A stretch of DNA of 64,000 nucleotides, from assembly GCA_963971575.1 (NCBI GenBank), contig OZ020613.1:49284250-49348249 (forward strand), written 5' to 3'. Origin of the DNA: Liopterus haemorrhoidalis. Lineage: Eukaryota > Arthropoda > Insecta > Coleoptera > Dytiscidae. Under the pieces are notes generated by a model. It was not told the origin of the DNA and did not search any database. It was given only the letters and a program-made list of their open reading frames with translations. This document shows, one piece after another, positions 22,501 through 32,645 of the stretch. Each line of letters opens with the position of its first letter. Position 1 is the stretch's first letter. Position numbers and translations under genes: made by a program.

Positions 22501-22984
22501 CTTAAAACATACTATTTGCAAACACATACATTTAATTGTATCCAAACTTAAAATCGACTCTATGAATTCAGTACCAATAAAAAACAACCAGGAAAACGTA
22601 ATGACTGAAATAGAATCTTTTAAACCCAATATTAAAAATACAGATGGGAAAAATATGGTGCAGTTACGAGAAAAAATTAACACTATGTTGACAGATATGT
22701 CACATAAAAGTGCCATAGAAACCAATGTAACTGCTTTACAAAACTGTTACGAATATTTAAAAAAGGCAAATGATTCTTTAAATATTGGTCCGACTCCAGC
22801 CAAACAACCAAAATTGGACAATGAACCTGTAAGTAAAGATATTGAAATGCATAATTTCTTTTCTACAAAAAATAAAAATTTTATTAAAAAACCAAATGCA
22901 ATAGAAAATCAACCAATTAGCAATTTTTTAGTACAAGTGCTATTTATCAGTACAGATTCAAAAAATGATCACAGTTACTTATAA
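16525..22984 (+). CDS. MULE-transposase-derived zinc-finger gene, 4 exons
   Basis: Exons 16525-16765, 18073-18204, 20115-20355 and 21295-22984 join in frame (phases 1, 1, 2) to 767 codons, with GT-AG at each junction. Exon 1 encodes two C2H2 fingers (CTMC...H and CFEC...H, each with four residues between the two His). Exons 2 and 3 encode a FLYWCH/FAR1-like Cys-His segment (YYNC, FTC and SHYYH). Exon 4 has the MULE core and a SWIM finger. The start ATG has good context (AAGATGG). Insects carry many genes of this layout, generally regarded as MULE-derived; the cellular role is unknown. All exons are open although each of introns 1 and 2 carries large DNA transposons and intron 3 a duplicated block, and no MULE terminal repeats are visible, which favours a resident host gene over a mobile one. 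Candidate polyadenylation signals follow at about 22987-23065. Confidence 0.8.
17354..17924 (-). mobile_element. Tc1-type element, internally deleted
   Basis: Perfect 32-bp terminal inverted repeats start CAGTACCTAGACAAAATATT and are flanked by TA on both sides (17352-17353, 17925-17926). The interior keeps only the end of a transposase on the minus strand. Confidence 0.92.
17500..17757 (-). pseudogene. Tc1 transposase C-terminal fragment
   Basis: The 85-residue frame contains WPGNSPDISPIGNVWNLLK, the region of Tc1 transposases around the third catalytic residue. The usual Glu of the SPDLNPIENVW motif is Gly here (PIGNVW), so the catalytic triad would be broken even if the missing N-terminal two thirds were present. 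Confidence 0.8.
18250..19295 (-). mobile_element. Degenerate mariner element in intron 2
   Basis: Inverted ends CGAGGAATGTTTGATAAG and (inverted from 19295) CGAGGAGTGTTTGATATG, with TA outside each. The 1046-bp body carries a decayed mariner transposase on the minus strand. It lies in intron 2 of the MULE-derived gene, antisense to it. Confidence 0.8.
18530..18960 (-). pseudogene. mariner transposase fragment
   Basis: The minus strand reads VIAMIF, a stop at the usual Trp, DSQDIIFIDY, then GKTIRGQYYASLLD and KVLFYHDNASAQSS, which includes the second catalytic Asp of mariner DD34D transposases, ending near HTP. Frame changes interrupt both sides. Non-functional. Confidence 0.8.
19300..20078. 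mobile_element. MITE with TA target duplication, 779 bp
   Basis: The ends CTCTATTCGCGGAGAT and (inverted) CTTTATTCGCGGAGAT extend as imperfect repeats for about 33 bp, with TA at 19298-19299 and 20079-20080. The interior repeats GAGCCGG/ACTGAGC motifs and has no coding capacity. It abuts the mariner element directly in intron 2. Confidence 0.75.
20505..20815. repeat. Imperfect direct duplication in intron 3
   Basis: A block reading GCTAGGCAACGTAATAAATA... TTATTGTTAGTTT... GAATAAAAATTAAATAA-like occurs at about 20510-20595 and again at about 20735-20815 with modest divergence. No gene or element ends are recognised in the rest of intron 3. Confidence 0.6.
21295..22984 (+). CDS. MULE-derived gene, exon 4: transposase core and SWIM finger
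   Basis: The exon follows a TTTTAG acceptor and supplies residues 206-767. The MULE core shows the first catalytic Asp in AIDSTHG (about residue 310), the second in FMSDIKPVF (about 373), and the family signature CAWNVNKAW (about 395; CAWHV in relatives). At the expected place of the third acidic residue it reads MHLDSMHKIIKY (Asp about 487), where I recall Glu in related proteins. The SWIM finger is CTCPDFYLKHTICKHIH (Cys601, Cys603, Cys613, His615). The last 150 residues are polar and probably disordered. The frame is open throughout. Confidence 0.8.
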
Positions 22985-23980
22985 ATAAAATGTTTATAGA
23001 TTTTCTTTTGTTATATATTTAAATATTTCACTTTTATAGAATAAATGTATTATGATTTTAAATAAATTTATATTTTCGTAAATACGGTTATATTTCTTTA
23101 AAAAAAAAAGAACAAAAATAAGCAAATAAAAACAACATACATATAAGTACATGTATATTGTTTATGTATTTGGAACACAACAAGCCTTTATCTTTTGCTC
23201 TTAATTTATTAATTATAGCATATAATGTAAAAAGTTTGATATTTTATAATCACGACACAGTAAAAAAACATTATAATACGCGATGCTTTCTACGTGCAAC
23301 TGTACAACTTTAACTGGAACTAATGGGCCAAGATCTAGATGGCACGCTTTAATTTAATTCTACCGCATGAACTGGCCAGCCGTTCTTATCCGCCAACTCT
23401 TCGCGGAGGCCTACAAACTGTCTGAAAATGGAGCCAGTTTCTATTTAGCTCATCTGCCTTAATAAATACATATCGTGCTTTATCGCAACAAATGCGTGGC
23501 AATAGCAGCGTTCCATACTAAAACGCGTGTATGTTTATTTGTATTTATCGGTATTTTTAAAGAAAATAAAAGCTTTTCAATGATTTGCGGGCTTTTGCTT
23601 TCAATGATTCGGAGCGGGATTTGCTTTCAGTGATTTGGGGCGGGATTTTGCGGGCCGCATGCGACCCTCTTCCATCTTAAATTTGATAATTAACGGGTCG
23701 CAGGTAGTAACTGAGTAATCGTATCAAGTATAGATTCCAGAAATTTTTAATTCTCGTCTTTCCTAGTATGTACAACCAATTTAAATACAATTATTTAAAA
23801 TTATTCACATATTTACTAACAACGAAACAGTCTCCTAAACATTTACGCCTACGAGTACAAAAGTTTACAGTCTGACAAAATATTTGATTTACTTTTGACA
23901 TTAAGATGATTTTTTACTCTCATGCATTCCTTAAATGCAAGATATTGCAAGACTGTTCTACGTACTTTATTAGACTTATA
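22985..23980. other. Intergenic between MULE-derived gene and DD41D element
   Basis: AT-rich sequence with an A-run at 23100-23110 and a short imperfect repeat of TTTGCTTTCARTGATT at about 23595-23640. No gene recognised. Confidence 0.5.
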
Positions 23981-25290
23981 CAAGGTGTCTCAAAAGAAAT
24001 TTTATATTTATTTAGCTTACTGCGTGAACGCAACGTATCCAAGGGGCGTGGGGGTTATGTCAATCGGTAGCCTGGCTCTTGGGAATTACGTCGCTATGGA
24101 GCGTTTCTCGGGAGCAGACCGCGCGTTATGCGTGCGAGAGTTTTACAAAAACGGTGATTCGGCGACTGTAGCGCGTAGAAAATTCTGCAGTATTCGAGGT
24201 TTTCGCCACTTAAATGATGCGCCAAGCATTCCTCTCATTCGACATTGGGTTAAAAAGTTTGAAGAGACTGGTACAACGCTAAATAAATCAAAATCCGGGC
24301 GACCTAGGTCATCAAGAACGGTAGAAAACGTGGAGAATGTTAATCAGTCTGTTCGTGACGACCCGAACCTATCAATTCGGAAGCGCGCAAGTGCTTTAAA
24401 TGTGCATAGATCATCATTACATCGCATTATGCACAAAGAAATAAAGCTGCACCCCTACAAAATTCAATTGGTGCAAGAATTAAAGACCCAAGATGCCAGT
24501 CAGAGGCTTAATTTCGTAAATCAGGTGATTGAGCGATTTTCAACGTTTACCAACATTTTGTTTTCGGATGAAGCTCATTTTCATCTTAATGGCCACGTAA
24601 ATAAGCAGAATTGCCGCTACTGGAGTGCAACGAATCCGAAACGCAAACATCAGAAACCCCTACATTCGCCTAAAGTGACCGTATGGGCTGCGATGTCGGC
24701 GCGAGTAATTATCGGCCCTTACTTTTTTGAAGACGAAAGGGGACGTGCAGTTACAGTGAATTCAGAGCGTTATGTGGAGATGTTAGACAACTTCTTGGTA
24801 CCTGAACTGCAAAAATTTCCTGGCTATAACCAAAGAACATGGTTCCAACAGGACGGAGCAACTTCACACACGTCCAATATGTCTCTGCCACGTGTTCGTG
24901 AAATTTTCTCAGGCAAATTGATCTCCCGGAGAGGTGACATAAATTGGCCTCCACGCAGTCCAGATTTAAACCCTATGGACTTTTTCCTATGGGGTTATCT
25001 TAAATCTAAAGTTTACGCCAATAAACCGACTTCACTGGCGCATTTGAAAGAAAATATCCGTCACGAAATGGCAGCCATCCCTGAGTCCACCTGCCGAGAC
25101 GTCATAAGTAATTTTACTGTTCGATTAAATGAGTGCCGAGAACGCGAGGGTCTACATTTAGACGATATTATTTTTAAGAAATAAATCCCCAAAAAGTGTA
25201 TTTTAATAATTAATAAACATTTTTTCTATATACGGCTTACTTTTTTTTTAATCGATCCACTAAATATAAAATTTCTTTTGATACACCTTA
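23981..25290 (+). mobile_element. DD41D mariner-type transposon, 1.31 kb, apparently intact
   Basis: Inverted ends of about 28 bp (CAAGGTGTCTCAAAAGAAAT on the left and TAAGGTGTATCAAAAGAAAT inverted on the right) enclose one transposase gene. TA lies outside each end (23979-23980, 25291-25292). The length and layout are those of a complete Tc1/mariner-superfamily element. Confidence 0.88.
24096..25184 (+). CDS. Transposase, Tc1/mariner superfamily, DD41D
   Basis: A 362-aa protein from the ATG at 24096 (MERFSGADRALCV). The N-terminus has two helix-turn-helix regions (residues about 5-60 and 95-125) joined by SKSGRPRSSR, which resembles the GRPR AT-hook of this superfamily. The catalytic Asp residues are in FSDEAHFHLNG, QQDGATSHTS and SPDLNPMDFFLWG. 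Counting between the second and third Asp gives 41 residues, so DD41D (the rosa-like group) rather than DD34D. All three are present and there is no frameshift, so the protein could be active. The reading frame is open upstream of the chosen ATG, but those codons overlap the inverted repeat and are not conserved-looking. The stop is followed by AT-rich sequence and the right inverted repeat. Confidence 0.88.
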   Translation: MERFSGADRALCVREFYKNGDSATVARRKFCSIRGFRHLNDAPSIPLIRHWVKKFEETGTTLNKSKSGRPRSSRTVENVENVNQSVRDDPNLSIRKRASALNVHRSSLHRIMHKEIKLHPYKIQLVQELKTQDASQRLNFVNQVIERFSTFTNILFSDEAHFHLNGHVNKQNCRYWSATNPKRKHQKPLHSPKVTVWAAMSARVIIGPYFFEDERGRAVTVNSERYVEMLDNFLVPELQKFPGYNQRTWFQQDGATSHTSNMSLPRVREIFSGKLISRRGDINWPPRSPDLNPMDFFLWGYLKSKVYANKPTSLAHLKENIRHEMAAIPESTCRDVISNFTVRLNECREREGLHLDDIIFKK

Positions 25291-26997
25291 TACCATTTGA
25301 ATCACTTACGACCCATAGCGTTTATGATTAGTAAGATATAACCACAGAACAATAGACTCAAGAAGCGACATATCCATGTTAGTTTCGAAAGTTTAGTTTT
25401 AAGATATCCCCCCATAACTCCCCAAATTTTCATCTTAGTGAAAAAATGCACAGAACAAATGAGATTTGTTTTCTTATTATGAACAATTTTTGCAAAAACA
25501 CTAAATGATTGTATTAAAACTTCAATATTTCACTCAAAATTAACTAATACAGTTGTCAATTAACTGTCAAATAAAAAAAAAAAAAAAAAACGGAATTCAA
25601 ACTCAAAGCACACTCAGAATTCAAAATTCAAGTGGCTGAATATTGAAACTGTGGCATCGTATGTATTCTGTGCGATATTAGTGCCATCTAATATCACATC
25701 GAGAAATTATTAACGCTGTCCAAGGTCATATATTCCTATAAAACTGGTGTGGATGGTGGCTCAAATTAACGCGTATCCCTCTAGCGGCAATAAAGCGAAA
25801 ACTCCTAAAAAGTATACTGTCATCGTTTTCGTATAGTTCAGCATGTGTTTTTTTGTTTCTGTCCATTCTTACTACGTTTTTACAAAGAAAAAAAAGTGAT
25901 ACATTTAATTTAAAAAAAAAGATTAAATACTCCTTGTTGTGTGTATGGTTGTCATTCAGAGAAGAAAATCTTCCAATATTAGATGAATTTTGTTAAAAAA
26001 ATTATAGTGTACGACAAAGTTTCTTTATTAGTTCTGCAATTTAATTTTAATCCCAACGAGAAAAATGTGTTTAAAGTTAATAAATGCACCATTTATACTT
26101 AAGTTTAGCTACAAGTGAAGAAGAAAATTAACTATTCTAAAATTTTGTTTGTATTTATCGAAGGGAATTTCTACTATACAGATGTTTCTAAACAAGCTTT
26201 TAACGTTGAATATTTCATTTTTCCTGTCCCACATGTGCAAGAAAATCGTTAAATGTTGTGTAAATTATTGTAAATATAATTAAGACCCCTTGTTATTTTA
26301 TGTGGGTGTTCCGTAAGTGTATTAGTTTGCAAATATTTGACAATTTTCTTGTGTAGAATAAATTACCAGTTCTCTTTCTATAAAATTTCTTGAGAAGTGT
26401 GGATATTAAGTATTTAAATAAATGTTTTAAGTTAAAAATATAATATTTTATTTTCTCTGTGAGTACAACCTGACACCAACATTATAACCTCTGAAAATAT
26501 TCATTTACAGACAGCAAATTTTATCACAAAATGGATTCACATATATTTGTACACTTTTCCAATACTCGGTTTTAATTCCAAAATACTGCATACAATAAAA
26601 AAACGTAAGTTTTGACCACAAATTGTTTTTAAACCAATACTGTTTAAATACGTTGGAAGATGACTATCCTTTTTCGTGTCAAAAGTTCAGAATAGCGCAG
26701 TATACTGATCACATTCAAATGCTTTCTCTCCAGAATATATTTGTTTGTGACTAACGCGATTTGCTGATTTTGAATATGTCTTATTACAATGTTTTATTAT
26801 ATGTCTTATTACAACCTCTTTTTCCTTTCGGATTTTTGCATTTGAGACAATTTTCTGGAGATTTTTTAATATTTTCGGTTAATGAACATAAGCGGATGAC
26901 AGACAGTAGGGAGATCGCTGGCGAGATCCGTAGCAGCTTGGAAATATGTTGTTGTTGGAGAAGGTCTTGGGAAGGTTAACAACAGAGAACATTGATG
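25291..26997. other. Intergenic and 3' region of ZNF-A
   Basis: AT-rich sequence with an A-run at about 25575-25590 and no gene recognised. For the minus-strand gene ZNF-A, a polyadenylation-type AATAAA is present on that strand near 26791, about 200 nt past the stop. Confidence 0.45.
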
Positions 26998-28511
26998 TTA
27001 TAGGTTATCCAATTCAGCATGTATTCGTTTGTGCATACTAAGATCTGATGAATTTGAAAATGATCTAGTACATTGATCACATCTGAATGGCTTCTCTCCA
27101 AAATGTATTTGTTTATGCTTAATCATAGTTGCTGAATGCGAAAATGCTTTATCACAACGATCACATTTAAATGGTTTATCTCCTGAATGTGTTCGTTTGT
27201 GATTAACCAGCTGATTAGACTGCGAAAATTCTTTATTACACTCTTCACATTTAAATGGCTTCTCTCCAGAATGTATTCGCTTATGATAAGTAAGAAATTC
27301 TGAACGTGAAAATGCTTCATTGCATAGATCACATATGAATGGTTTCTCCCCAGAATGTATTCTATAGTGTCTAACAAAATTATCTGAACGGGAAAATGCT
27401 TTATCACACTGATCACATTTGAATGGCTTAGCGCCAGTATGTGTTCGTTTGTGGTTAGTACGACCTCCTGTGGTTGAAAATGTTTTATTACACTGATCAC
27501 ATTTGAATGGTTTATCTCCTGAATGGGTTCGTTGGTGATTTTTAAGATTTGATGCCTGCGAAAATGATTTATTACATTGATCACATTTGAATGGTTTTTC
27601 TCCAGAATGCATTCGTTTGTGAAGAACTAGATACGTAGATTGCGAAAATGCTTTATAACACTCGTCACATTTATATGGTTTCTCTCCAGAATGTAATCGT
27701 TTGTGCTTAATGAGATCTGATGAACATGAAAATGCTTTATTACACCAATCACATTTGAATGGTTTCTCTCCAGAATGTTTTCGTTTGTGAATAACCAAAA
27801 TTGAAGCCAGCGAAAATTCTTTATCACACTCTTCACATTTAAATGGCTTTTTTCCTGAATGCAATCGTTTGTGTGTAATAAGATGTGTTGAATTTGAATA
27901 TGCTTTATTACACTGATCACATTTGAATGGTTTCTCTCCAGAATGTATTCTCTTGTGATTAATAAGATTTCTTGAACGTAAAAATGCTTTGTCACATTGA
28001 TCACATTTGAATGGTCTCTCTCCAGAATGTATTCGTTTGTGATTAATCAGATTTGTAGGCTGCGTAAATGTTTTGTTACATTGATCACATTTGAATTTCT
28101 TCTCTCCTGAATGTATTCTCTTATGATTAACCAAACTTGTTGACTGCGAAAATGCTTTATTACACTGACCACATTTGAATGGTTTCTCTCCAGTGTGTAT
28201 TCGTTTGTGAGTGATTAAGTATGAAGATTTTAAAAATGCTTTACTACATTGATCACATTTGAATTGCTTATCTCCGTAATGCATTCGCTTGTGAATGTTA
28301 CGTGCTGCCGTACTTGAAAATGCTTTATTACAGTGCTCACATTTGAATGGCTTCTCTCCAGAATGTATTCGTTTATGTTCAGCAAGATAACCAGCTCGGG
28401 CAAAAGACTTTTCACATATATTACACTTGTTTTTTGTTCTGGTTTTTCTCAACTTTTTAACAGTCCTTCGCCCACAAATATTGTCTGAACAATTGGATAC
28501 TGATTTACTGT
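26998..28511 (-). CDS. ZNF-A exon 4: seventeen C2H2 zinc fingers
   Basis: The exon starts after a TTTGCAG acceptor (minus strand) with DSKSVSNCSDN, then a basic stretch, then 17 consecutive C-x2-C...H-x3-H fingers to residue 637 or so, ending AELDNL. Finger consensus is FKCDQCNKAFS...LINHKRIHSGEKP. Linkers are near-canonical, including two TGEKP/TGAKP-type and several SGDKP. Recognition helices differ from finger to finger, consistent with selection on specificity. Open frames in the other two reading frames of this exon reflect its repetitive codons and are not genes. Confidence 0.92.
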
Positions 28512-31500
28512 CTGCAAACAAATATTAATTAATCAAACAGTTAATAATAAAATTGCATGTGAAGTGTGAATTTTCACACATTTCACGGTATCGCAGATCA
28601 TAAGACCAGAATGATTAATTTGGCCGATGAAGTCAACAACATCCAGTGCAGTAGTAGACACTTTACGAGAATGTTTTTCACGTTTTGGGTTACCCCAGAA
28701 AATCGTAAGTGACAACGGTCCTCAGTTTGAATCAGAAATGTTTAACGAATTTTGTAAAATTAATGGAATTGCACAAATTACCTCAGCACCGTATTTTCCA
28801 GCAACAAATGGTGCCGCCGAAAATTCAGTTGGTACGGTAAAACTATTTTTAATTAAAGAATATAACGTAAATAAATTAAATAATATAAATACTTCTTTAT
28901 GTAAATTTTTATTGCATTATCGTACCACTCCCTATTGTACAACAGGCGTATCTCCAGATCAATTGTTGTTTAATAGAAATATTAGAACTAGATTAGATTT
29001 AGTTAAATCAAAATATGAAATAGAAAAAATTGATAACTCAAAGGTTATAGAGAAGGTTAAATCTGTACAGTATAGTCAAAAACGATACTATAAAGGAAAT
29101 CGTTCCTGTACATTTCGTACAGGACATAATATTTTTGCAAAAGATTACCGAAAAGGAAAACCTTTTTGGACTAGAGGTCTGATTTTAAAAATATTGGGTC
29201 CAAGATATTATTTAATTAAAATTTTTCTATATATACAAGGTGAGTGGGGAGGAATGGGCTGAACTTTAGGAATATATTGTACATGTAAAAATAAGTAAAA
29301 AAACTCGAAGATGAAGATACTCGAGATGCATTAATTCGACAAATTAGAAATACTGCAATCGATATTAAAGAAAGGCATGAAACAATCAGGGGAGCAACGG
29401 GCGCTCCTCGTAGGCGAAGTAGACTATGTTTACAAGTTAACAGTGATATTTTTGAAAACTTGTTAGTACACCGAAATTAAAACGATGTTCGATAGAAAGT
29501 GTTTTAATTACGTTAGAACGTGAGAATAAAAGACAATCGCATAACAACATTAGTTTTTTTTTTACTTATTTTTACATGTACAATACATTCCTGAAGTTCG
29601 GCCCATTCCTCCCCAGTCACCCTGTATAAATAAATAAATTATTGCAGTAAAATTGTTTTTCTTTGCAACCAGGCGCCATATACCGTCGCTACGTCATTGA
29701 CTGGGAATGTTAGTATTGGGAGTTAACAGATTAAACAATAATATTAAATTATTGACTGACCTGTGACTTGTTCAGCACTCTTCTCATTCGCACTATCATC
29801 TCCGCATTCAGACTTGATATTAACCTCTTCGGTGATGATAATATCAGTGTTGTAGTTATACTGGGACATGTCGTCAGTGGATGATATGATGCGTGCCTTC
29901 CGTATATCGTTGCTCGCTGAAAGATGAATACTTATAGTTACTATTATCCTGTTTACATTTTCAATGAAAATTAGTTTATTTCAAGACTTGCGACCGAGAA
30001 ATTTTTAATTTCAATTTAATCTAAAATAGATAAATATTAAATCAATAAATTATGATAAATACTAATTCTTCTGTAATAGTATTATATAGTGTGATTTAAA
30101 TAGGTTGTTACTATATAAACCGAACCGCTTAAAATTTTGTGCCGCCTATAAGGCTATTCCAAACGTTTATGCGGAACTAACTGGAATCTTCATTTTGTTA
30201 AGTTGTCATGAGCTCTCTTTTTAAGGTTTGAAGCGGGCTTTTGCTAAACCAGTGGTTCCCAACCTTTTTGACTTGCGGAGCCCTTTAGAGAAACAATTTC
30301 TATGGCAGAGCTCCTTAGGCCTACCTTATTTCTTACAAATTAATGGTGTTTAGAAGTAATGTTACGGGGGAGGGGGTAGATTTTTTCATTATAAATTCAC
30401 TTTTCTCTTTCACAGCTCAATTATTGATAGACAGATTTTTATAAAATGAAGCAAATTAAAATACACGCAGATTATTCCACCAACAATGCATCTTGCCGAT
30501 CACATTCCAGCTAGAATCATAAACCGGCTAGAGTCAGAAATCACTCGGACATGCATTCAATTTTTTGTTCAGAATGAAATTCCTACTTTCTGTTTTTTAT
30601 TTCTAATTATTTTGATTTTATGAAATATTTATTTATTTATTTCCTGGAACGGCTGCGGAGCCCCTGAGAAGTGCACTCGGAGCACAGGTTGGGAACCGAA
30701 GTGCTAAACAAAATTATCAAAGTGCATTTGGGCTTTGTAATAATTTTGATATTTTATTAATTTTACATAGAACTTCATACCAAATAACAAAACCACCCAC
30801 TAATTTAAATTAATATAATTTAAAGGCCAGCATTTACTTTTGATTTTAATATTGGTATCTCTCAGTACATTCAAAGATATTCTATTCTAAAGATTTCTAT
30901 GAGCGCATCAAATACTTCAATATAAAATATACGTCAATGTTACAATTAAAAGTACATCTCTGGCCAGGGTGAACAGATTTCAGTTTAGGTAAACCCTGAG
31001 ATTGAAAAAAAAAAATCGGAAATACAGTATAATTTATTCAAGAATAATGAAAATTGATATCAAAAATAATTTATTCAATTTTGCTTTTATTTCCTAAAAC
31101 ATTAACAACGTCCATCGACCATCAATCGTCACCGTTTTACTGTCTGACACGTACTACCGGTTGACAGTTGATAGTCCTAGTGCAGCACTTGGCGATAAAG
31201 AACAGTCAAACAGTCAGCGATTGTTGAAGGCTTTATATATCCGGCCAAGCGGCTTAACCTTTGGTGTGATTGCAAATAGAAAGTTTTAAAATATGTATAC
31301 GGAGGCAATGCGCGCGAGATTTTCAATGATTATATGAAACGTAGCTATGCTATTTTCATTAATATAAACCATTTACATTAATTTTAGATAAAATTAGCGT
31401 AATCTGGAGATTTTATAACAAAACCCGGAGCCCGAAGAAACGATGTTAAAACCCTGAGACTCCGGATGAAACCCTGAGACTTGGTTACCCTGCTCATAGC

Positions 31501-32587
31501 CCTACAGCCAGGAGCATTTTGCGCTCCAAAAAAATTAAGTACTTTAAGTAATTTTTTTCTTAAAATTTATCTAATTGTTCAACTGTATAATAAATACAAA
31601 TTTCCCTTCAATATACAATTCTCACTCTATATAAGAATCAGTTAAACTAACTCTACCAACCAGTGTTTGCGGCAGCTTCATTCTCCAATTCATCTTCAAA
31701 TTCATTTATGTCCATGGGTTCAACCTTTATGAAAATTTCCTCTATGGGGGCATTATCATGATATACGTCGTCTGTAACTTTATCTCGATTTTCTATAATA
31801 ATACAATAAATAAATATAAACCTGGTTATAAATTGTTGAGTTAATGTGAAGTTTAGGATGAGGTAACACTAAAAAAATTATTGGCTCTGGTGCCGTATAT
31901 ATACACACTCAATTTACATTATTTTCATGATTTTTTTGTAGGGACATCTTTCTTAGATAATAATAAATTATATTAGGTACGGAAATCGTTAGTTTTCTTC
32001 ACAGTTTTAATTATTTTTCACTTTTTAACTTGCAATTTTAGGTTAGATTTCTCCATATATCAACGCTTACCACAGCGCTAGGTTTAGCTAGGTTGCTGAA
32101 TGCAACGGATGTGAAGCGAGCTATCTACCTACCTGTTAGTTTAATGACTAAACACTATCTTAGGTTAGGTTTGGTTAGTAATAGCTTAAATAAATTATAT
32201 TAGGTACGGAAATTGTTAATTTTTTACACAGTTTTAATTATTTTTCACTTTTATAACTTGCAATTTTAGGTTAGATATTCGTAAAATGAACTTAAATTCG
32301 ATATCTATCGCAGCGCTATCATTGGGTACTTTATAAACTAAATGCCAGCTGTGAACGAATTACACTGCTAAATCTCTGAGGGAAATTGACACTGATTTTC
32401 CTCAGAGATAATGAAGACAATAAATTGTCGAAACCGGTCTATTCAAATATATGAATAAGTAAATTTTTTTTTTATTGACCTAATATCCCAATAAGCGACT
32501 ACATTATTTAATATATTTCAAGGTCGAAAAGAAATACCAGAAGATATTATAACTAAATATGTTACCTATTAGTTATACCCGCTGCTT

Positions 32588-32645
<58 letters not shown>

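Noticed and set aside
27123..28415. Other-frame open frames inside the ZNF-A finger exon
   Set aside because: C2H2 repeats have biased codons that keep alternative frames open; these frames have no start context or domain. The same holds for 41036-41878 in ZNF-B.
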